Shown here piece by piece: positions 24,405 through 37,031 of a DNA stretch of 64,000 bases. The stretch is from Kangiella taiwanensis. GTDB lineage: Bacteria; Pseudomonadota; Gammaproteobacteria; Enterobacterales; Kangiellaceae. Location: positions 868,001-932,000 of the forward strand of contig NZ_JAHCLT010000001.1 in NCBI RefSeq assembly GCF_020005165.1, in the 5' to 3' direction. A program made the translations under genes and the position numbers. Under the pieces are notes generated by a model. It was not told the DNA's origin and searched no databases. It was given only the letters and a program-made list of their open reading frames with translations. Each line of letters begins with the position of its first letter. Position 1 is the stretch's first letter.

Positions 24405-25259
24405 TTGAATAATCAATCTTTGGACAAAAAGTATTTAAATAAAGAGCAGGCACGCCTTTTTATCGGGCGCTCGACCATGAAGGTCTTGCATTTGTCTGAT
24501 CCGCATTTATTTGCAGATGACACTTCAACGTTGTTGGGCGTCAATACGGACGAGAGCCTTCTCGCGGTATTGGACGATATCAAACGCCGTGGCATTACTC
24601 CTGACCTTTTCGTGGTCACAGGAGATATTTCTCAAGATTATACGCCCGAGTCATACCAGAAATTTGTCGACTACTTAGCGCCATTTGGTAAGCCTGTTTT
24701 AAGTTTAGCAGGCAATCATGACGAAAGACCGAAACTCAAACGTTTTTTATCGCAGAAGCCATTCTCATCAGCTGAGCAGTTGCTCACAGAGCATTGGCAA
24801 TTATTGATGTTGAACAGCCATGTTCCAGGTAAAGTTCATGGTCACTTGGCTGACGAAGAGCTATCGTGGCTGGAGTCGTGTTTACGTGACAACCAGGACT
24901 TACCAACTATGGTCTTCACGCATCATCACCCCATTCCTGTCGGTAGTCACTGGCTGGATCAGATTGGAATTGAAAATGGGCAGCGTTTGGTGGATATACT
25001 ATCTGAGCATCCACAAGTCAAAATGTGCGCTTTTGGGCATGTACACCAATCCACTGACCGTCGCCACAAAGAGGTTAGTTACTGTTCTGTTCCGTCAACT
25101 TGTGTGCAATTTAAACAGCATTCCGTGGATTTTTCGGCGAGCCAAGAAAAGCCTGGCTATAACTTATACCACTGCAATAATGATGGCATTATCAGTGTCG
25201 ACAGTTTCCGTGCAGACAGTTATTTACCATCAGTGAACCTAGCAATATCTGGTTACTAG
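24405..25259 (+). CDS. cpdA: 3',5'-cyclic-AMP phosphodiesterase
   Basis: A class III metallophosphoesterase that hydrolyses cAMP. The metal motifs are in order: LSDPHLF, VTGDISQDY, LAGNHDE, FTHHHP and FGHVHQ. The start is TTG 24405 with AAGAGG six to ten bases upstream; the next candidate is ATG 24477. The TTG start gives an N-terminal extension comparable to that of E. coli CpdA. parE follows after a 200-base gap. Confidence 0.92.
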   Translation: MNNQSLDKKYLNKEQARLFIGRSTMKVLHLSDPHLFADDTSTLLGVNTDESLLAVLDDIKRRGITPDLFVVTGDISQDYTPESYQKFVDYLAPFGKPVLSLAGNHDERPKLKRFLSQKPFSSAEQLLTEHWQLLMLNSHVPGKVHGHLADEELSWLESCLRDNQDLPTMVFTHHHPIPVGSHWLDQIGIENGQRLVDILSEHPQVKMCAFGHVHQSTDRRHKEVSYCSVPSTCVQFKQHSVDFSASQEKPGYNLYHCNNDGIISVDSFRADSYLPSVNLAISGY

Positions 25260-25431
25260 TTGTACGAAATTCCGACTGAAATCCCCTCAGTTGCATCATC
25301 TTATTGCTACTATCTAACTGTTCTTTGGCTTTACAAATATTTTGCTTGCACAAAAAGATCTGCCTTTATAGGATAAGGCGTAATAACAAGATATAGCGTC
25401 TTCTTGAGCTAAATAGCACAAAATCACATAG

Positions 25432-27357
<1,926 letters not shown>

Positions 27358-27374
27358 ACGAATAGTGAGTTAAC

Positions 27375-29621
27375 GTGGAAGAAATAGATTACGAAGGTAT
27401 TGAGAAACGTTCTCTAGCCGAATTTACTGAAGAGGCGTACTTAAACTATTCGATGTACGTCATCATGGATCGTGCTTTGCCTCATATTGGTGATGGCTTA
27501 AAGCCGGTACAACGTCGTATCGTTTATGCCATGAGCGAATTAGGCTTGAAGGCTACGTCTAAATACAAAAAATCAGCGCGTACCGTGGGTGATGTTTTGG
27601 GTAAGTTTCACCCGCATGGTGATTCTGCCTGTTATGAAGCGATGGTGTTAATGGCACAACCATTTTCCTATCGCTACCCGTTGGTTGATGGTCAAGGTAA
27701 CTGGGGCGCGCCAGACGATCCTAAATCTTTTGCCGCGATGCGTTACACCGAATCGCGTTTAGCGGCTTACTCTGACGTTCTTCTTAAAGAAGTCTCGCAG
27801 GGTACTGTTGATTGGATTCCAAATTTCGACGGCACCATGAAAGAACCTAAGGTGCTGCCGGCTCGTGTTCCTAATTTATTGTTGAACGGTACCACGGGTA
27901 TTGCCGTTGGTATGGCGACGGATGTTCCTCCTCATAATCTGACAGAAGTTGCTAATGCCTGTATTCACATGCTGGATAATCCGAAGGCAACAGTAGAAGA
28001 TTTGATGGAGCATGTGCAAGGACCAGACTATCCAACAGATGCTGAAATTATCACGTCTAAGGCCGATATCCTTGAGATGTATCAAAAAGGCCGCGGTTCG
28101 ATTCGTATGCGTGCACACTTTGAAAAAGATGACGGTGAAATTATAGTAACTGCTTTACCACACCAAGCGTCAGGCTCGAAGGTGTTGGAGCAAATTGCTG
28201 CGCAAATGCAGTCGAAAAAGTTACCGATGGTCAGCGATCTTCGTGATGAATCAGATCATGAAAACCCAACGCGGTTAGTGATTATTCCTCGTTCTAATCG
28301 TGTCGACACTGATGAATTAATGAAGCACTTGTTCGCGACAACAGACCTAGAAAAGACCTACCGCGTTAACATGAACATGATTGGTCTTGATGGTCGGCCA
28401 CAAGTAAAAAACTTGCAGATGTTTGTCAAAGAATGGCTCGACTACCGTCTTGAGACAGTGCGCCGACGTCTACAATATCGCTTAGATAAAGTGATGGACC
28501 GTTTACATATTCTAGACGGTCTTTTAATCGCTTATCTCAACATTGATGAAGTGATTCATATTATTCGCACAGAAGATAAGCCAAAGCTCAAATTAATGGA
28601 GCGCTTTAAATTATCTGACGTGCAGGCTGAAGCGATTCTTGAACTCAAGTTGCGTCACTTGGCGAAACTTGAAGAGATGAAGATTAAGGGTGAGCAGGCT
28701 GAATTAGAAGATGAAGCCGACTGGTTACAATTAACGCTTGGCTCTAAGCAGCGCATGAAAACTGTTGTGAAAAAAGAGCTGCAAGAGGTGGTGGATGAGC
28801 ATGGTGATGAGCGTCGTTCACCAATCGTTGAACGTGAAGATGCAAAAGCTCTTTCTGAAACGGATCTGATGCCTACAGAGCCTGTAACAGTGGTATTATC
28901 CGAGAAAGGTTGGGTGCGTTGCGCTAAAGGTCACGATATTGATGCAACAGGCATGAACTATCGATCTGGCGATGGTTATCTAGACTCGACACAAGGCAAA
29001 AGCAATCAATATGCCGTCTTTTTGGATTCAACAGGTCGAAGCTTCTCATTACTTGCTAACACACTGCCTTCGGCACGGGGCTTAGGTGAGCCTGTGACAG
29101 GACGAGTAAACCCTATTGCTGGTGCAGAGTTTTTGTCGACTATCATGGGTGAAGATGACGATAAGTTTTTATTCGCATCGGATGCCGGTTACGGTTTTAT
29201 TGGGAAGTTTAGCGATTTGGTGTCGAAAACTAAAAACGGTAAAGCTTTCTTAAACCTGCCGTCAGGGGCTAAAGTACTCAAGCCGAAACGTATTCCTGCT
29301 GACGGTGATTTGTACTGTGTGGCAGTGTCCAATGAAGGGCGCATGTTGGTATTCCCTCTGCAAGACTTGCCAGAGTTAGCCAAAGGTAAGGGTAATAAAA
29401 TTATCAGCATCCCCACGGCGAGAGCAAAAAATCGAGAAGAGTTTGTGGTTTCGATAGCTGTTGTTAGTACCGAGGATAGCTTGGTAATTCATTCGGGCAA
29501 GCGCCATTTGACATTAAAACCGAAAGATCTTGAGCATTACCGAGGTGAGAGGGGGCGTCGAGGAAGTAAGCTACCGAGAGGTTTCCAGCGTGTAGAGTCG
29601 ATGGAGGTTGAGCCTAAGTAA
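27375..29621 (+). CDS. parC: DNA topoisomerase IV subunit A
   Basis: ParC breaks and rejoins DNA. The catalytic Tyr124 lies in [10 protein letters not shown]. The quinolone-resistance region [12 protein letters not shown] carries Ser84 and Glu88, the residues of susceptible type. The start is GTG 27375 (748 aa), giving the standard N-terminal [17 protein letters not shown]. It forms parE-parC with the preceding gene. Confidence 0.98.
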   Translation: MEEIDYEGIEKRSLAEFTEEAYLNYSMYVIMDRALPHIGDGLKPVQRRIVYAMSELGLKATSKYKKSARTVGDVLGKFHPHGDSACYEAMVLMAQPFSYRYPLVDGQGNWGAPDDPKSFAAMRYTESRLAAYSDVLLKEVSQGTVDWIPNFDGTMKEPKVLPARVPNLLLNGTTGIAVGMATDVPPHNLTEVANACIHMLDNPKATVEDLMEHVQGPDYPTDAEIITSKADILEMYQKGRGSIRMRAHFEKDDGEIIVTALPHQASGSKVLEQIAAQMQSKKLPMVSDLRDESDHENPTRLVIIPRSNRVDTDELMKHLFATTDLEKTYRVNMNMIGLDGRPQVKNLQMFVKEWLDYRLETVRRRLQYRLDKVMDRLHILDGLLIAYLNIDEVIHIIRTEDKPKLKLMERFKLSDVQAEAILELKLRHLAKLEEMKIKGEQAELEDEADWLQLTLGSKQRMKTVVKKELQEVVDEHGDERRSPIVEREDAKALSETDLMPTEPVTVVLSEKGWVRCAKGHDIDATGMNYRSGDGYLDSTQGKSNQYAVFLDSTGRSFSLLANTLPSARGLGEPVTGRVNPIAGAEFLSTIMGEDDDKFLFASDAGYGFIGKFSDLVSKTKNGKAFLNLPSGAKVLKPKRIPADGDLYCVAVSNEGRMLVFPLQDLPELAKGKGNKIISIPTARAKNREEFVVSIAVVSTEDSLVIHSGKRHLTLKPKDLEHYRGERGRRGSKLPRGFQRVESMEVEPK

Positions 29622-29643
29622 TGGGCTTAGGGCTCACACTCCT

Positions 29644-30807
29644 TTAGTCTTCGCTTAAGAAACGTACCTGGCGCTCGATTAAGCCACGCTGTTCGGCGTC
29701 AGGTTCTTCTAATTGACACAGCTCAATGATGTCATGTGTATCTAGCTCAATGTCTATCAATTTTGTTGATGGCCAATCATAGTTGTCATCTTTTTGTCTG
29801 AGTTTTTTCTCGAACCACACTCCAGGTTCAATAATATCAAAAAACATGTGATAGATTTCGCGATCAAAGTTTAGATGATGCAGAAGAATTTTGGGCTGCA
29901 GCTGTAATTGCTGTAAGCATCGCTCCAACGCATGCAGTGGGTTTCGGTTGAGGGGTGTTGAGGTCGGATCAAGGCCAAGTACCAAGAGACCATCACTAAA
30001 TTGAGTGGCTAATAGGCCATTCTGTGGCAGCCATCGGCTTAAAACTCTGAGTAATAGAGCATTGCTTTCGGCGTCTAATTTGGACCACTCAGCTTTTATT
30101 ACGAGGGAATGCTGAATCGTTTTGTTTTGAAGTTGTTTGCGGTTTCGCTTAATCAGCTCTTTTAATACCACCTCATTCTTTTTAGCGGTTTGAGGCGGCA
30201 CTACTGACGTTTGGTCAGGAGTTGTTTGAGTTGGTTCTTTTTTACGACGTATAAAAGTCAATAAAAAGAACAAAAGAAGCCATAAAGTAGCACCAATACC
30301 CCAAATCATAAAGGGTTTGAGCCAGAACGGGGGCTCCGACTGGACGAGATCAGTTGCAGGGATGAAGTAGATTACTAAATACCCGTTATAATTATCTTCA
30401 TAAGAGATATTTGCGATGACGGGAGCGCTGTGTGGCTTAGCAGCGTCACCGGCTGAGTATATGAGCTCACCGTTACGACGATAAATTGCTAGCTTTTGGA
30501 TGTTTTCATTGTTGTTTAAGCGCAACCCGATGGATTCGATAGCATCTGTATTCTCGTCTTCAATTAAATGACCTAGATAAGCCGCACTGAGATCTGCCAT
30601 GCCTTGATTATATTGCAGGCTGAACTCATGAGTCTGGTTATCCAGGGATTCTTGATACCATGAAAACATTGAAGAACAGAGGATAATAACAACAATCGCT
30701 GTCGATAGTAGGATCGGTAAACGAATAGTTTGCAGGTTACTGCGCTCTGTATGATTCGATTTATTCACAAAGTTTCGTGAAGTTCTTGTTTGTTGGTAAT
30801 ATATCAT
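29644..30807 (-). CDS. AhpA/YtjB-type inner-membrane protein (387 aa)
   Basis: The protein has two membrane segments, near residues 30-50 (PILLSTAIVVIILCSSMFSWY) and 165-190 (PFMIWGIGATLWLLLFFLLTFI). Between them lies a periplasmic domain of about 110 residues resembling a small sensor fold. The cytoplasmic half (190-387) has no enzymatic motif I recognise. The position divergent from serB matches ytjB/smp of E. coli, and the N-terminal layout fits. The function is not established. Confidence 0.7.
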   Translation of the reverse strand: MIYYQQTRTSRNFVNKSNHTERSNLQTIRLPILLSTAIVVIILCSSMFSWYQESLDNQTHEFSLQYNQGMADLSAAYLGHLIEDENTDAIESIGLRLNNNENIQKLAIYRRNGELIYSAGDAAKPHSAPVIANISYEDNYNGYLVIYFIPATDLVQSEPPFWLKPFMIWGIGATLWLLLFFLLTFIRRKKEPTQTTPDQTSVVPPQTAKKNEVVLKELIKRNRKQLQNKTIQHSLVIKAEWSKLDAESNALLLRVLSRWLPQNGLLATQFSDGLLVLGLDPTSTPLNRNPLHALERCLQQLQLQPKILLHHLNFDREIYHMFFDIIEPGVWFEKKLRQKDDNYDWPSTKLIDIELDTHDIIELCQLEEPDAEQRGLIERQVRFLSED

Positions 30808-30871
30808 AGATCTATTAACTTAGTACCATTGTGAGATGTGACTTAACAAGTGGTTGGGATATTCAAAAACA

Positions 30872-31813
30872 ATGACAAAAAATGTGACCTGTTTTATTTT
30901 TTCTTTACAAGCGTTGGACCTTGAGGCCCTAGTGACACAACTCGTAGCCAGTTCGGGGGAGACCGAGAGCTTTGACTCAGGTCTTGAGGTTCGGGCAATC
31001 CATACTATAGCTTCTGAGGACTTGGCGTTTTATCGAAGCGCTGCTGCCTTGAGTTTGAACATCCCGACGAATACTCCTGATTCAGACATCAAAGTGACAG
31101 TTGAACATCTATCCCAAATCGTAAAGTTCGACTACTGTTTGCTCAGTTCACCAGAGCAGGTTACAGCCATAAAGTTAGCGGTATTTGACATGGATTCCAC
31201 ACTAATACCGATGGAAGTCATTGATGAGCTAGCAGCCGAAGCCGGCGTTAAAGAGGAGGTTGCTGCAATTACAGAGCAAGCAATGCAGGGAGATTTGGAT
31301 TTTAATCAAAGTTTTAAGAAGCGCCTGTCTTTGCTCAGAGGCATGTCAAAACAAGCAGTAGGTGAGGTCAAGTCTCGCTTAACGTTTAATGCTGGTGTGG
31401 AGCAGTTAATTGCTCACCTAGTTGATCACGGGGCAGTTGTTGGTATTGCATCTGGCGGCTTTGAGCCTTTTGCAAAAGCTTTGGCAGAGTTAGCCCCTAT
31501 TACGAAAATTCGTTCTAATACTTTATTGTTTGACAGTGATGAGCTGGCAGGACAAGCCGTTGAGCCTATTGTCAATGCTGAAGTGAAGGCACATCAGGTT
31601 AAGGAATGGCAAGCTGAGTTAGGTATAGGGAGCAACGAGATCATGGTGGTGGGCGATGGTGCTAATGACAGCAAAATGATGGAAGTCGCTGGCCTAGGAG
31701 TTGCATACAAGGCGAAGCCATTGTTACGTCAAAAAGCTGACTGTGTCATTCAGTATGGAGAAATGAATGGCTTGATTGATATTCTTAAGGTGGTATTGCG
31801 GTTTAGAGCTTAA
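30872..31813 (+). CDS. serB: Phosphoserine phosphatase
   Basis: SerB makes L-serine from phosphoserine. The HAD motifs are complete: FDMDSTLI, then GIASGGFEPFA, K in VKAHQVKEW, and VVGDGANDSKMM. The N-terminal 100 residues form the ACT-like extension of the long SerB type. ATG 30872 (313 aa) is preferred to TTG 30854 because MTKNVTCFIF starts the domain. A convergent-gene terminator lies at 31846. Confidence 0.96.
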   Translation: MTKNVTCFIFSLQALDLEALVTQLVASSGETESFDSGLEVRAIHTIASEDLAFYRSAAALSLNIPTNTPDSDIKVTVEHLSQIVKFDYCLLSSPEQVTAIKLAVFDMDSTLIPMEVIDELAAEAGVKEEVAAITEQAMQGDLDFNQSFKKRLSLLRGMSKQAVGEVKSRLTFNAGVEQLIAHLVDHGAVVGIASGGFEPFAKALAELAPITKIRSNTLLFDSDELAGQAVEPIVNAEVKAHQVKEWQAELGIGSNEIMVVGDGANDSKMMEVAGLGVAYKAKPLLRQKADCVIQYGEMNGLIDILKVVLRFRA

Positions 31814-31845
31814 ACTGGGGCGAAGGGTATATTTCAAGATCAAAA

Positions 31846-31874
31846 AAGCCTGCAAGCATACAGCTTACGGGCTT
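31846..31874. terminator. Terminator between convergent serB and the fimX-like gene
   Basis: AAGCC/GGCTT and AAGC/GCTT form two stacked short stems around a small loop, with an A run upstream; read on the minus strand it has a T run after it. Confidence 0.55.
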
Positions 31875-31897
31875 AATCAGGGGGATGCCTTTAGCTC

Positions 31898-33970
31898 TTA
31901 GAAGTCACTATCAGCAAAGTCATAGTTAAGCTTTGAAATTGGTTTTGAAACATAGTTACCCATAACAAAGTCGATTCCAAGTGGCCAAATTTGAGCCAGT
32001 GTTGATGCATCTTCCAGACTGGTGATAATCGTTTTAGCTTCAATTTCGGCTGCAGCGTTGACGATAGGTTGAACTTTCTCGGAGCCATGCTCTTTAAGTG
32101 TTTCGATAAATGGCGGCGCCATAGCGACAAACTGTGGCTTTATAGAGCGAACCAATTCACTACTGTCAGTCTCGATGCCTGAAAGGCAGAATGGGACGCC
32201 AATCTTCTTTAGCCCAGCTTTAAGTTCAATCACCTTTTTGAGATAGGTTTGTGCGGTTTTACCTTTCAATGTCAGAACAAGGTTGTCACTACTAATACCT
32301 GCGGCAGTAATAAGCTTTTCTAGCCAGTCTTCTAAATCGTCTCTCAATAAAGTATTTGGACTAAGAGCTACAAATAATTTGTTGCTATTATTTTCGGCTT
32401 TATCCTTAGCTAAAACTTTAAGTGCATGTTTCAGTGTGATTTTATCAATTTCAGCATCAATCCCCACCTTTTCAAAAACATGGAAAATATCTTCACCAAG
32501 TCCCCAGCCGCCGTCTTTTAGTTGGTAGCGGAAGTAACACATATATTGTTTACTTGGACTGCCTTTAAGGCTCATCATTGGCTGGTAGAACAATGTCATA
32601 TTGCCTTCTTCACGAGCAATAGTGAATTCTTCATAGATTTTGCGCTCGTGTTCATCAAGCAGACTATCAATCGATGGGTTGAAAATTTGGTAGTTATTGC
32701 CACCTTTCTCTTGCAAGTGATGAGCTGTAGTTGTTGCGTGTAAAAGTAGCTTGCTTGGCTCAACGTCATTGTCAGTACAAGGTACACCGCCAATACTGAA
32801 CGTGATCTTCAGCGTTTGACCAGAGATTTCAAATAATTGGTTTTCGATATCGCCAATCAGCTTTTTAGGTAACTCTGTTGGTGACTTTGAGGTATCACTG
32901 AGCATAATCGCAAAACTGGTATCACTAATACGGCCAATAACATCGCTGCTATCACAATGGTCTCTCAACCAGTCTGCCACATCTTTTAGCAACACATCGC
33001 AGTCAGCAATGCCAAATTTGCTACGGTAATTGGTAAAGTTATCAATCTCTATCAAGTACAACAGTGCATTAGTGTTTGTTGTTCTTGCTGTATCTACGGT
33101 CTGGTTTAGGTGATCCATAAACGCTGGACGGTTGAGAACACCTGTGACTTGGTCAATTTGACTGACTTCTTTTAATTTTTTCATCAACTCTTGCTGATCA
33201 CCAATATCCCGAACCAATAACTGGACACATTCTTCGTCATCATAAATTGCCGAACTGATGATGAAGTCTGCTTCAAACTCTTCCCCGTTGGCTGTTTTAC
33301 CTTTCAAAACTTCACTCACTTCCGTACCTTCTTGGGCTTGACGTTTAAGCAAAGACTTTATGGCGTCTGTATCGTCATCAGCAATAATATCCATGATGCT
33401 CATTACGATAATTTCATCTTCTTCATACCCAAAACGCTTGATATAGGTTGGGTTGGTATAGATGTGCATGCCTTCATGGATATAAGCAATGGCATCTTTT
33501 GAGCTGTCTAGAAGCAGTTCGTTGCGTTTATTCGTTTCATAAACGATTTTATTTGCCTGCTCTAGTGATTGGAGAGAATTCACGAGCTGCTGATCACGCT
33601 TAATGATCATGGCAAGTAGGTCGAGAGATTTCGCTGGGATATAGTCTTTAAGTCCCTGAGCTATGAGTTCAAAGCGCTTTTCTTCGTCATACTCATTGGA
33701 TAATAACACTGCTGGGACCAACACAGGCTGGTTTTTTAGTTGCTTCAGGGCCTGTTTTATCGGGAGATTGTTCAGCTCATCAATAAATATGGCTTGTTGC
33801 CAGTGCTTAGTGTCGGTAGCGTCTTTTAATTGTTCACTATCAGAAATAAGCTGGTGACGAATGGGTAGCCCCATGTTTTTCAGATGGCTCGCTACCTGCT
33901 CACTATCATTTGGTGAAGAGGAGAAGATGAGTGTATTGATTGGTGACTGCTTAACCTTTTCTTTCATCAT
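31898..33970 (-). CDS. FimX-like degenerate GGDEF-EAL protein (690 aa)
   Basis: The domain order is pseudo-receiver (about 1-125), PAS (about 150-270), GGDEF-like (about 285-425) and EAL-like (about 430-685). The GGDEF signature is replaced by RISDTSF, and the EALLRW motif by MCYFRY, so both enzyme activities should be lost. FVMGNYVSKP marks the EAL C-terminal part. P. aeruginosa FimX (691 aa) has the same domain order and length and is encoded next to serB. FimX binds c-di-GMP and controls type IV pilus assembly. By synteny and architecture this is the probable equivalent, but c-di-GMP binding cannot be assumed given the substituted residues. Confidence 0.8.
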   Translation of the reverse strand: MMKEKVKQSPINTLIFSSSPNDSEQVASHLKNMGLPIRHQLISDSEQLKDATDTKHWQQAIFIDELNNLPIKQALKQLKNQPVLVPAVLLSNEYDEEKRFELIAQGLKDYIPAKSLDLLAMIIKRDQQLVNSLQSLEQANKIVYETNKRNELLLDSSKDAIAYIHEGMHIYTNPTYIKRFGYEEDEIIVMSIMDIIADDDTDAIKSLLKRQAQEGTEVSEVLKGKTANGEEFEADFIISSAIYDDEECVQLLVRDIGDQQELMKKLKEVSQIDQVTGVLNRPAFMDHLNQTVDTARTTNTNALLYLIEIDNFTNYRSKFGIADCDVLLKDVADWLRDHCDSSDVIGRISDTSFAIMLSDTSKSPTELPKKLIGDIENQLFEISGQTLKITFSIGGVPCTDNDVEPSKLLLHATTTAHHLQEKGGNNYQIFNPSIDSLLDEHERKIYEEFTIAREEGNMTLFYQPMMSLKGSPSKQYMCYFRYQLKDGGWGLGEDIFHVFEKVGIDAEIDKITLKHALKVLAKDKAENNSNKLFVALSPNTLLRDDLEDWLEKLITAAGISSDNLVLTLKGKTAQTYLKKVIELKAGLKKIGVPFCLSGIETDSSELVRSIKPQFVAMAPPFIETLKEHGSEKVQPIVNAAAEIEAKTIITSLEDASTLAQIWPLGIDFVMGNYVSKPISKLNYDFADSDF

Positions 33971-34105
33971 TGCTATCTGCTTGTTATTTATTGATCTCCA
34001 AAGAATTATTGTAACGAGATTCTTAGGAACTTACTGTAACTAGGCCACAAATCCTTACAATAAATAAGGAGCTTCATAATCGCAAGCCTGTGACCTCATA
34101 AACTG

Positions 34106-35881
34106 TTATTTTTTACGAAACTGAAACTGAATAAAGTTATCCGTTTCAATGATTTTTTTATTGAGTTCAACCTTATATTCATCTTCAGGTGTCATGATGG
34201 CTACAGTTTGACCTGAGCGATAACCCAGCGGCGGCAAAATAATCGAGGCATCAATACCAATATTGGGCATTTCAGGCAGTAGTAAGCCATTATGATGGTA
34301 GGCTGGTTTAGCATAGTCCCAGTCCAAAGTAGCTCGCACCGGAGTGGCTTCAGGAGCTATGATTTCAACACCGATCAGAAAAACCGAGTTTTTATGCCAA
34401 CGATTCCAACGAATCATGCCAAGGTTGTACTGCTCTTGGCTGTTCTTAATGTTTTTGATCGTAATCAATTCATTGGCTTCAGCGTAGCTAGAAGGAGCTT
34501 TTTCAAAGCCTAAACAAAAACCCGCCGGACTAACGTCTCTTACGATGCCTTGTGACCATTGGTAGCGTGATTTGGTTTTAATGTCTTTAAATGGCTTATC
34601 TTCCATCTGATGTTGCTTGTCTTCTTTGCTCTGAGGCTTGTAAATAGAAGCAAAGGCATCTTTTTGTTGATCGCCACTCAAGGTTGAGCCGCTTGAACGG
34701 TTTTTCCAAACAAAGCTGTGTTGGCTATCTTCTTCTTGCTCAAGCTGCAGTGAATCAGGTTCAATGTTGTGAGTGACGCTCTTCTTTTGGCCGAAAAAGC
34801 GTTGCTCAGTTTCTTTGCCGAGTTTTTCGACTAGGAAATGGTGCGAAGCGGCGAGCCCAATACAGACTTCTGTATTTGCCTGCGAGTTCATGCGGATAAA
34901 GTTACGATTGAGTTGTTGGCTCCAGTGCGTAATCAAGTGTTCAGATAGCTCTTGATCCAACTCAACTTGCGGCGCTTTTTGTGTGAAGCGGCTAAAGAAG
35001 CCCCCTGATTCATTCTTTAAACTTTTCTCAAGGGCCTCTGCTAACGGCTGTAAACTAAGGCCAATAACGGTTTGCCCTTCCTTCTCAATAGAGTTCACAG
35101 GTTGGGGAGGGATATCACTATCGGGTAGATAAGCAAATAAACAGTCTTGTGTGTCATTGAGCCTTAAATCCGAGAGGGTGGCGAGCTCCTCTAAGCTGTT
35201 GTAGACATCGCTTATTTCGCCATGCTTCAGCTGATACGGGTTCGAAACCGGTAAAATTAGATTGATCAGAAGTTGTTTTTTTATGGTCCCTAGTGATGCA
35301 GAGTCTTTTCGAAGTTTGTGCTCAAGCAAGTCGTACTCTTGGGCCAGCTTGAAGATGATGTTTTGTTGAGCCCAGAGTTTGGAACCAACAGTTTTGTAAA
35401 GTTGGTAACGCTGTAATTGAATGAAGCCTTGAAATTGAAGGCTGTTTGCACAGGCTGCAGGTAAAATGGTCTTTTGGTACTTGTCCAGAGCCACTTTATC
35501 ATCGTATAAGTCTTCTATCACTGTGTTAAAACCAAATACTACCTCAGAAGAAATAGCATGCACTAACTCAGATGCGGACTGTAATTTTTGTGAGTATTTT
35601 AAGGGACTATGGATATAGACCGTTGCCAAAGAGTTTAAGGTATTTAGACATGAATTTTTAATGGCTTCTAAAATTTGCAAGCGAATTTTAGGAGAGACTG
35701 GCGATTGGTTTAAATCATACAGGTAATGGAAAATCTTAGACGCTGTCTCGCCCATATCGGCAGCAGGTAGCTCCTCGAGCCACTGCTTAGCAGCTTTGAC
35801 CGACGAAGGTATATCGGCGATCATCGAACTGTTTTTGACCCGAACGGTCAACCCCAAGGTTCCTTTGGTTAGCGCCACCAT
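34106..35881 (-). CDS. PilZ-domain protein beside the fimX-like gene (591 aa)
   Basis: The N-terminal 300 residues are helical and unrecognised. The C-terminal part (about 435-530) is PilZ-like, with RYQWSQGIVRDVSPAGFCLGF giving the DxSxxG motif and a preceding Arg. It may therefore bind c-di-GMP. The gene is upstream of and codirectional with the fimX-like gene, which matches the P. aeruginosa order serB, fimX, then a conserved hypothetical gene. AAGGAG precedes the ATG. The role is probably in surface motility signalling (inference). Confidence 0.7.
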   Translation of the reverse strand: MVALTKGTLGLTVRVKNSSMIADIPSSVKAAKQWLEELPAADMGETASKIFHYLYDLNQSPVSPKIRLQILEAIKNSCLNTLNSLATVYIHSPLKYSQKLQSASELVHAISSEVVFGFNTVIEDLYDDKVALDKYQKTILPAACANSLQFQGFIQLQRYQLYKTVGSKLWAQQNIIFKLAQEYDLLEHKLRKDSASLGTIKKQLLINLILPVSNPYQLKHGEISDVYNSLEELATLSDLRLNDTQDCLFAYLPDSDIPPQPVNSIEKEGQTVIGLSLQPLAEALEKSLKNESGGFFSRFTQKAPQVELDQELSEHLITHWSQQLNRNFIRMNSQANTEVCIGLAASHHFLVEKLGKETEQRFFGQKKSVTHNIEPDSLQLEQEEDSQHSFVWKNRSSGSTLSGDQQKDAFASIYKPQSKEDKQHQMEDKPFKDIKTKSRYQWSQGIVRDVSPAGFCLGFEKAPSSYAEANELITIKNIKNSQEQYNLGMIRWNRWHKNSVFLIGVEIIAPEATPVRATLDWDYAKPAYHHNGLLLPEMPNIGIDASIILPPLGYRSGQTVAIMTPEDEYKVELNKKIIETDNFIQFQFRKK

Positions 35882-35964
35882 TTTCTCCTTATAATTCTGG
35901 CTAGTCTATTAACTTCTATATTAGCGAAAAGCACCTGCCTGTGCTAGTTATTTTTAAGCTTAAG

Positions 35965-37005
35965 TTATTGATTATTATTGCCTAAATCAATCCAAGATTT
36001 ATGCGGTTTCCCGCCTTCTTCTCGCACTAGCTTTGGAACGAGAAACCCGGCTAGTTCAACTTGGAGTTGTTGGGTTAGAGTTTGGGCTTCAGTTTCGGAT
36101 ACATCAAAGTGATGTGCGCCAGAAACTTTATCAAGTAAATGAAGGTAATAGGGTAGAATCTTATGCTGGAACAGCTTCTCGCTCAAATTCGCCAAAGTTG
36201 TTGCATTATCATTGATGTCTTTTAACAATACGGTTTGATTGAGTAACGTTACCCCGGCTTTAGACAATCGTTCCATAGCAAGTCCAAACCACTTATCGAC
36301 TTCATTGGGATGATTGACGTGTGTGACAAAAACCGTCTGAAAGCGACAATTTTCAAGGGTTTCGACCAAACTGTGAGTAACTCTCTGAGGGATAACCACA
36401 GGAAGACGGCTATGAATTCTAAGGCGCTTAATGTGAGCAACTTCGCCTATTAAGCGGATAAATTCGGCGAAATATCCGTCATTGACAGCTAAAGGGTCGC
36501 CACCGCTCAAAATAACCTCGTTGACTTCAGGGTGCGCCTGAAGATAGTCTACAATGTCTTGCCACCCAGATTTACTCAGCTGATTATCAGAGTAAGGAAA
36601 TTCGCGCCTAAAACAATAACGGCAATTAATAGCGCAGGCAGTGGAGAGCATGACCAAAACGCGACTTTTATACTTATGCAGTAGCCCTGGTATAGCGCTT
36701 TCATGCTCATCCAGCGGATCTGAAACATAACCCGGAACCGTTTTCGTCTCTTCCGCAAGCGGTAACACTTGAAGCAATAAAGGGTCAAATGGGTTGCCTT
36801 TTGTCATACGATCGACAAAGCCTTGAGGAACGCGCTGAGCAAAAGCGTGATTGTCCAAAATAGGGTAGGGTAGGGACTCAGGCGACAGCTCTAGGTGTTT
36901 TAAAAGCTGAATTGGTGAGGAAAATGCCCCAGAAAGCAACTTTTTCCACTCATTATCCTGCCAATAAGAGTCATTTCGCGTTAAAATCTGCACGTTTTGA
37001 ATCAT
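35965..37005 (-). CDS. epmB: EF-P lysine 2,3-aminomutase
   Basis: EpmB is a radical-SAM, PLP-dependent enzyme that makes (R)-beta-lysine for modification of EF-P. The cluster motif CAINCRYC (CxxxCxxC) lies in LSTACAINCRYCFRREF. The PLP lysine region and VILSGGDPLAV and PYYLHLLDKVSGAHHF are typical. It is divergent from efp with only a 26-base gap between starts, and epmA lies just after efp, so the whole modification pathway is in one place. Confidence 0.96.
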   Translation of the reverse strand: MIQNVQILTRNDSYWQDNEWKKLLSGAFSSPIQLLKHLELSPESLPYPILDNHAFAQRVPQGFVDRMTKGNPFDPLLLQVLPLAEETKTVPGYVSDPLDEHESAIPGLLHKYKSRVLVMLSTACAINCRYCFRREFPYSDNQLSKSGWQDIVDYLQAHPEVNEVILSGGDPLAVNDGYFAEFIRLIGEVAHIKRLRIHSRLPVVIPQRVTHSLVETLENCRFQTVFVTHVNHPNEVDKWFGLAMERLSKAGVTLLNQTVLLKDINDNATTLANLSEKLFQHKILPYYLHLLDKVSGAHHFDVSETEAQTLTQQLQVELAGFLVPKLVREEGGKPHKSWIDLGNNNQ

Positions 37006-37031
37006 AAATATATCAATTGTTAGAGGAACTC

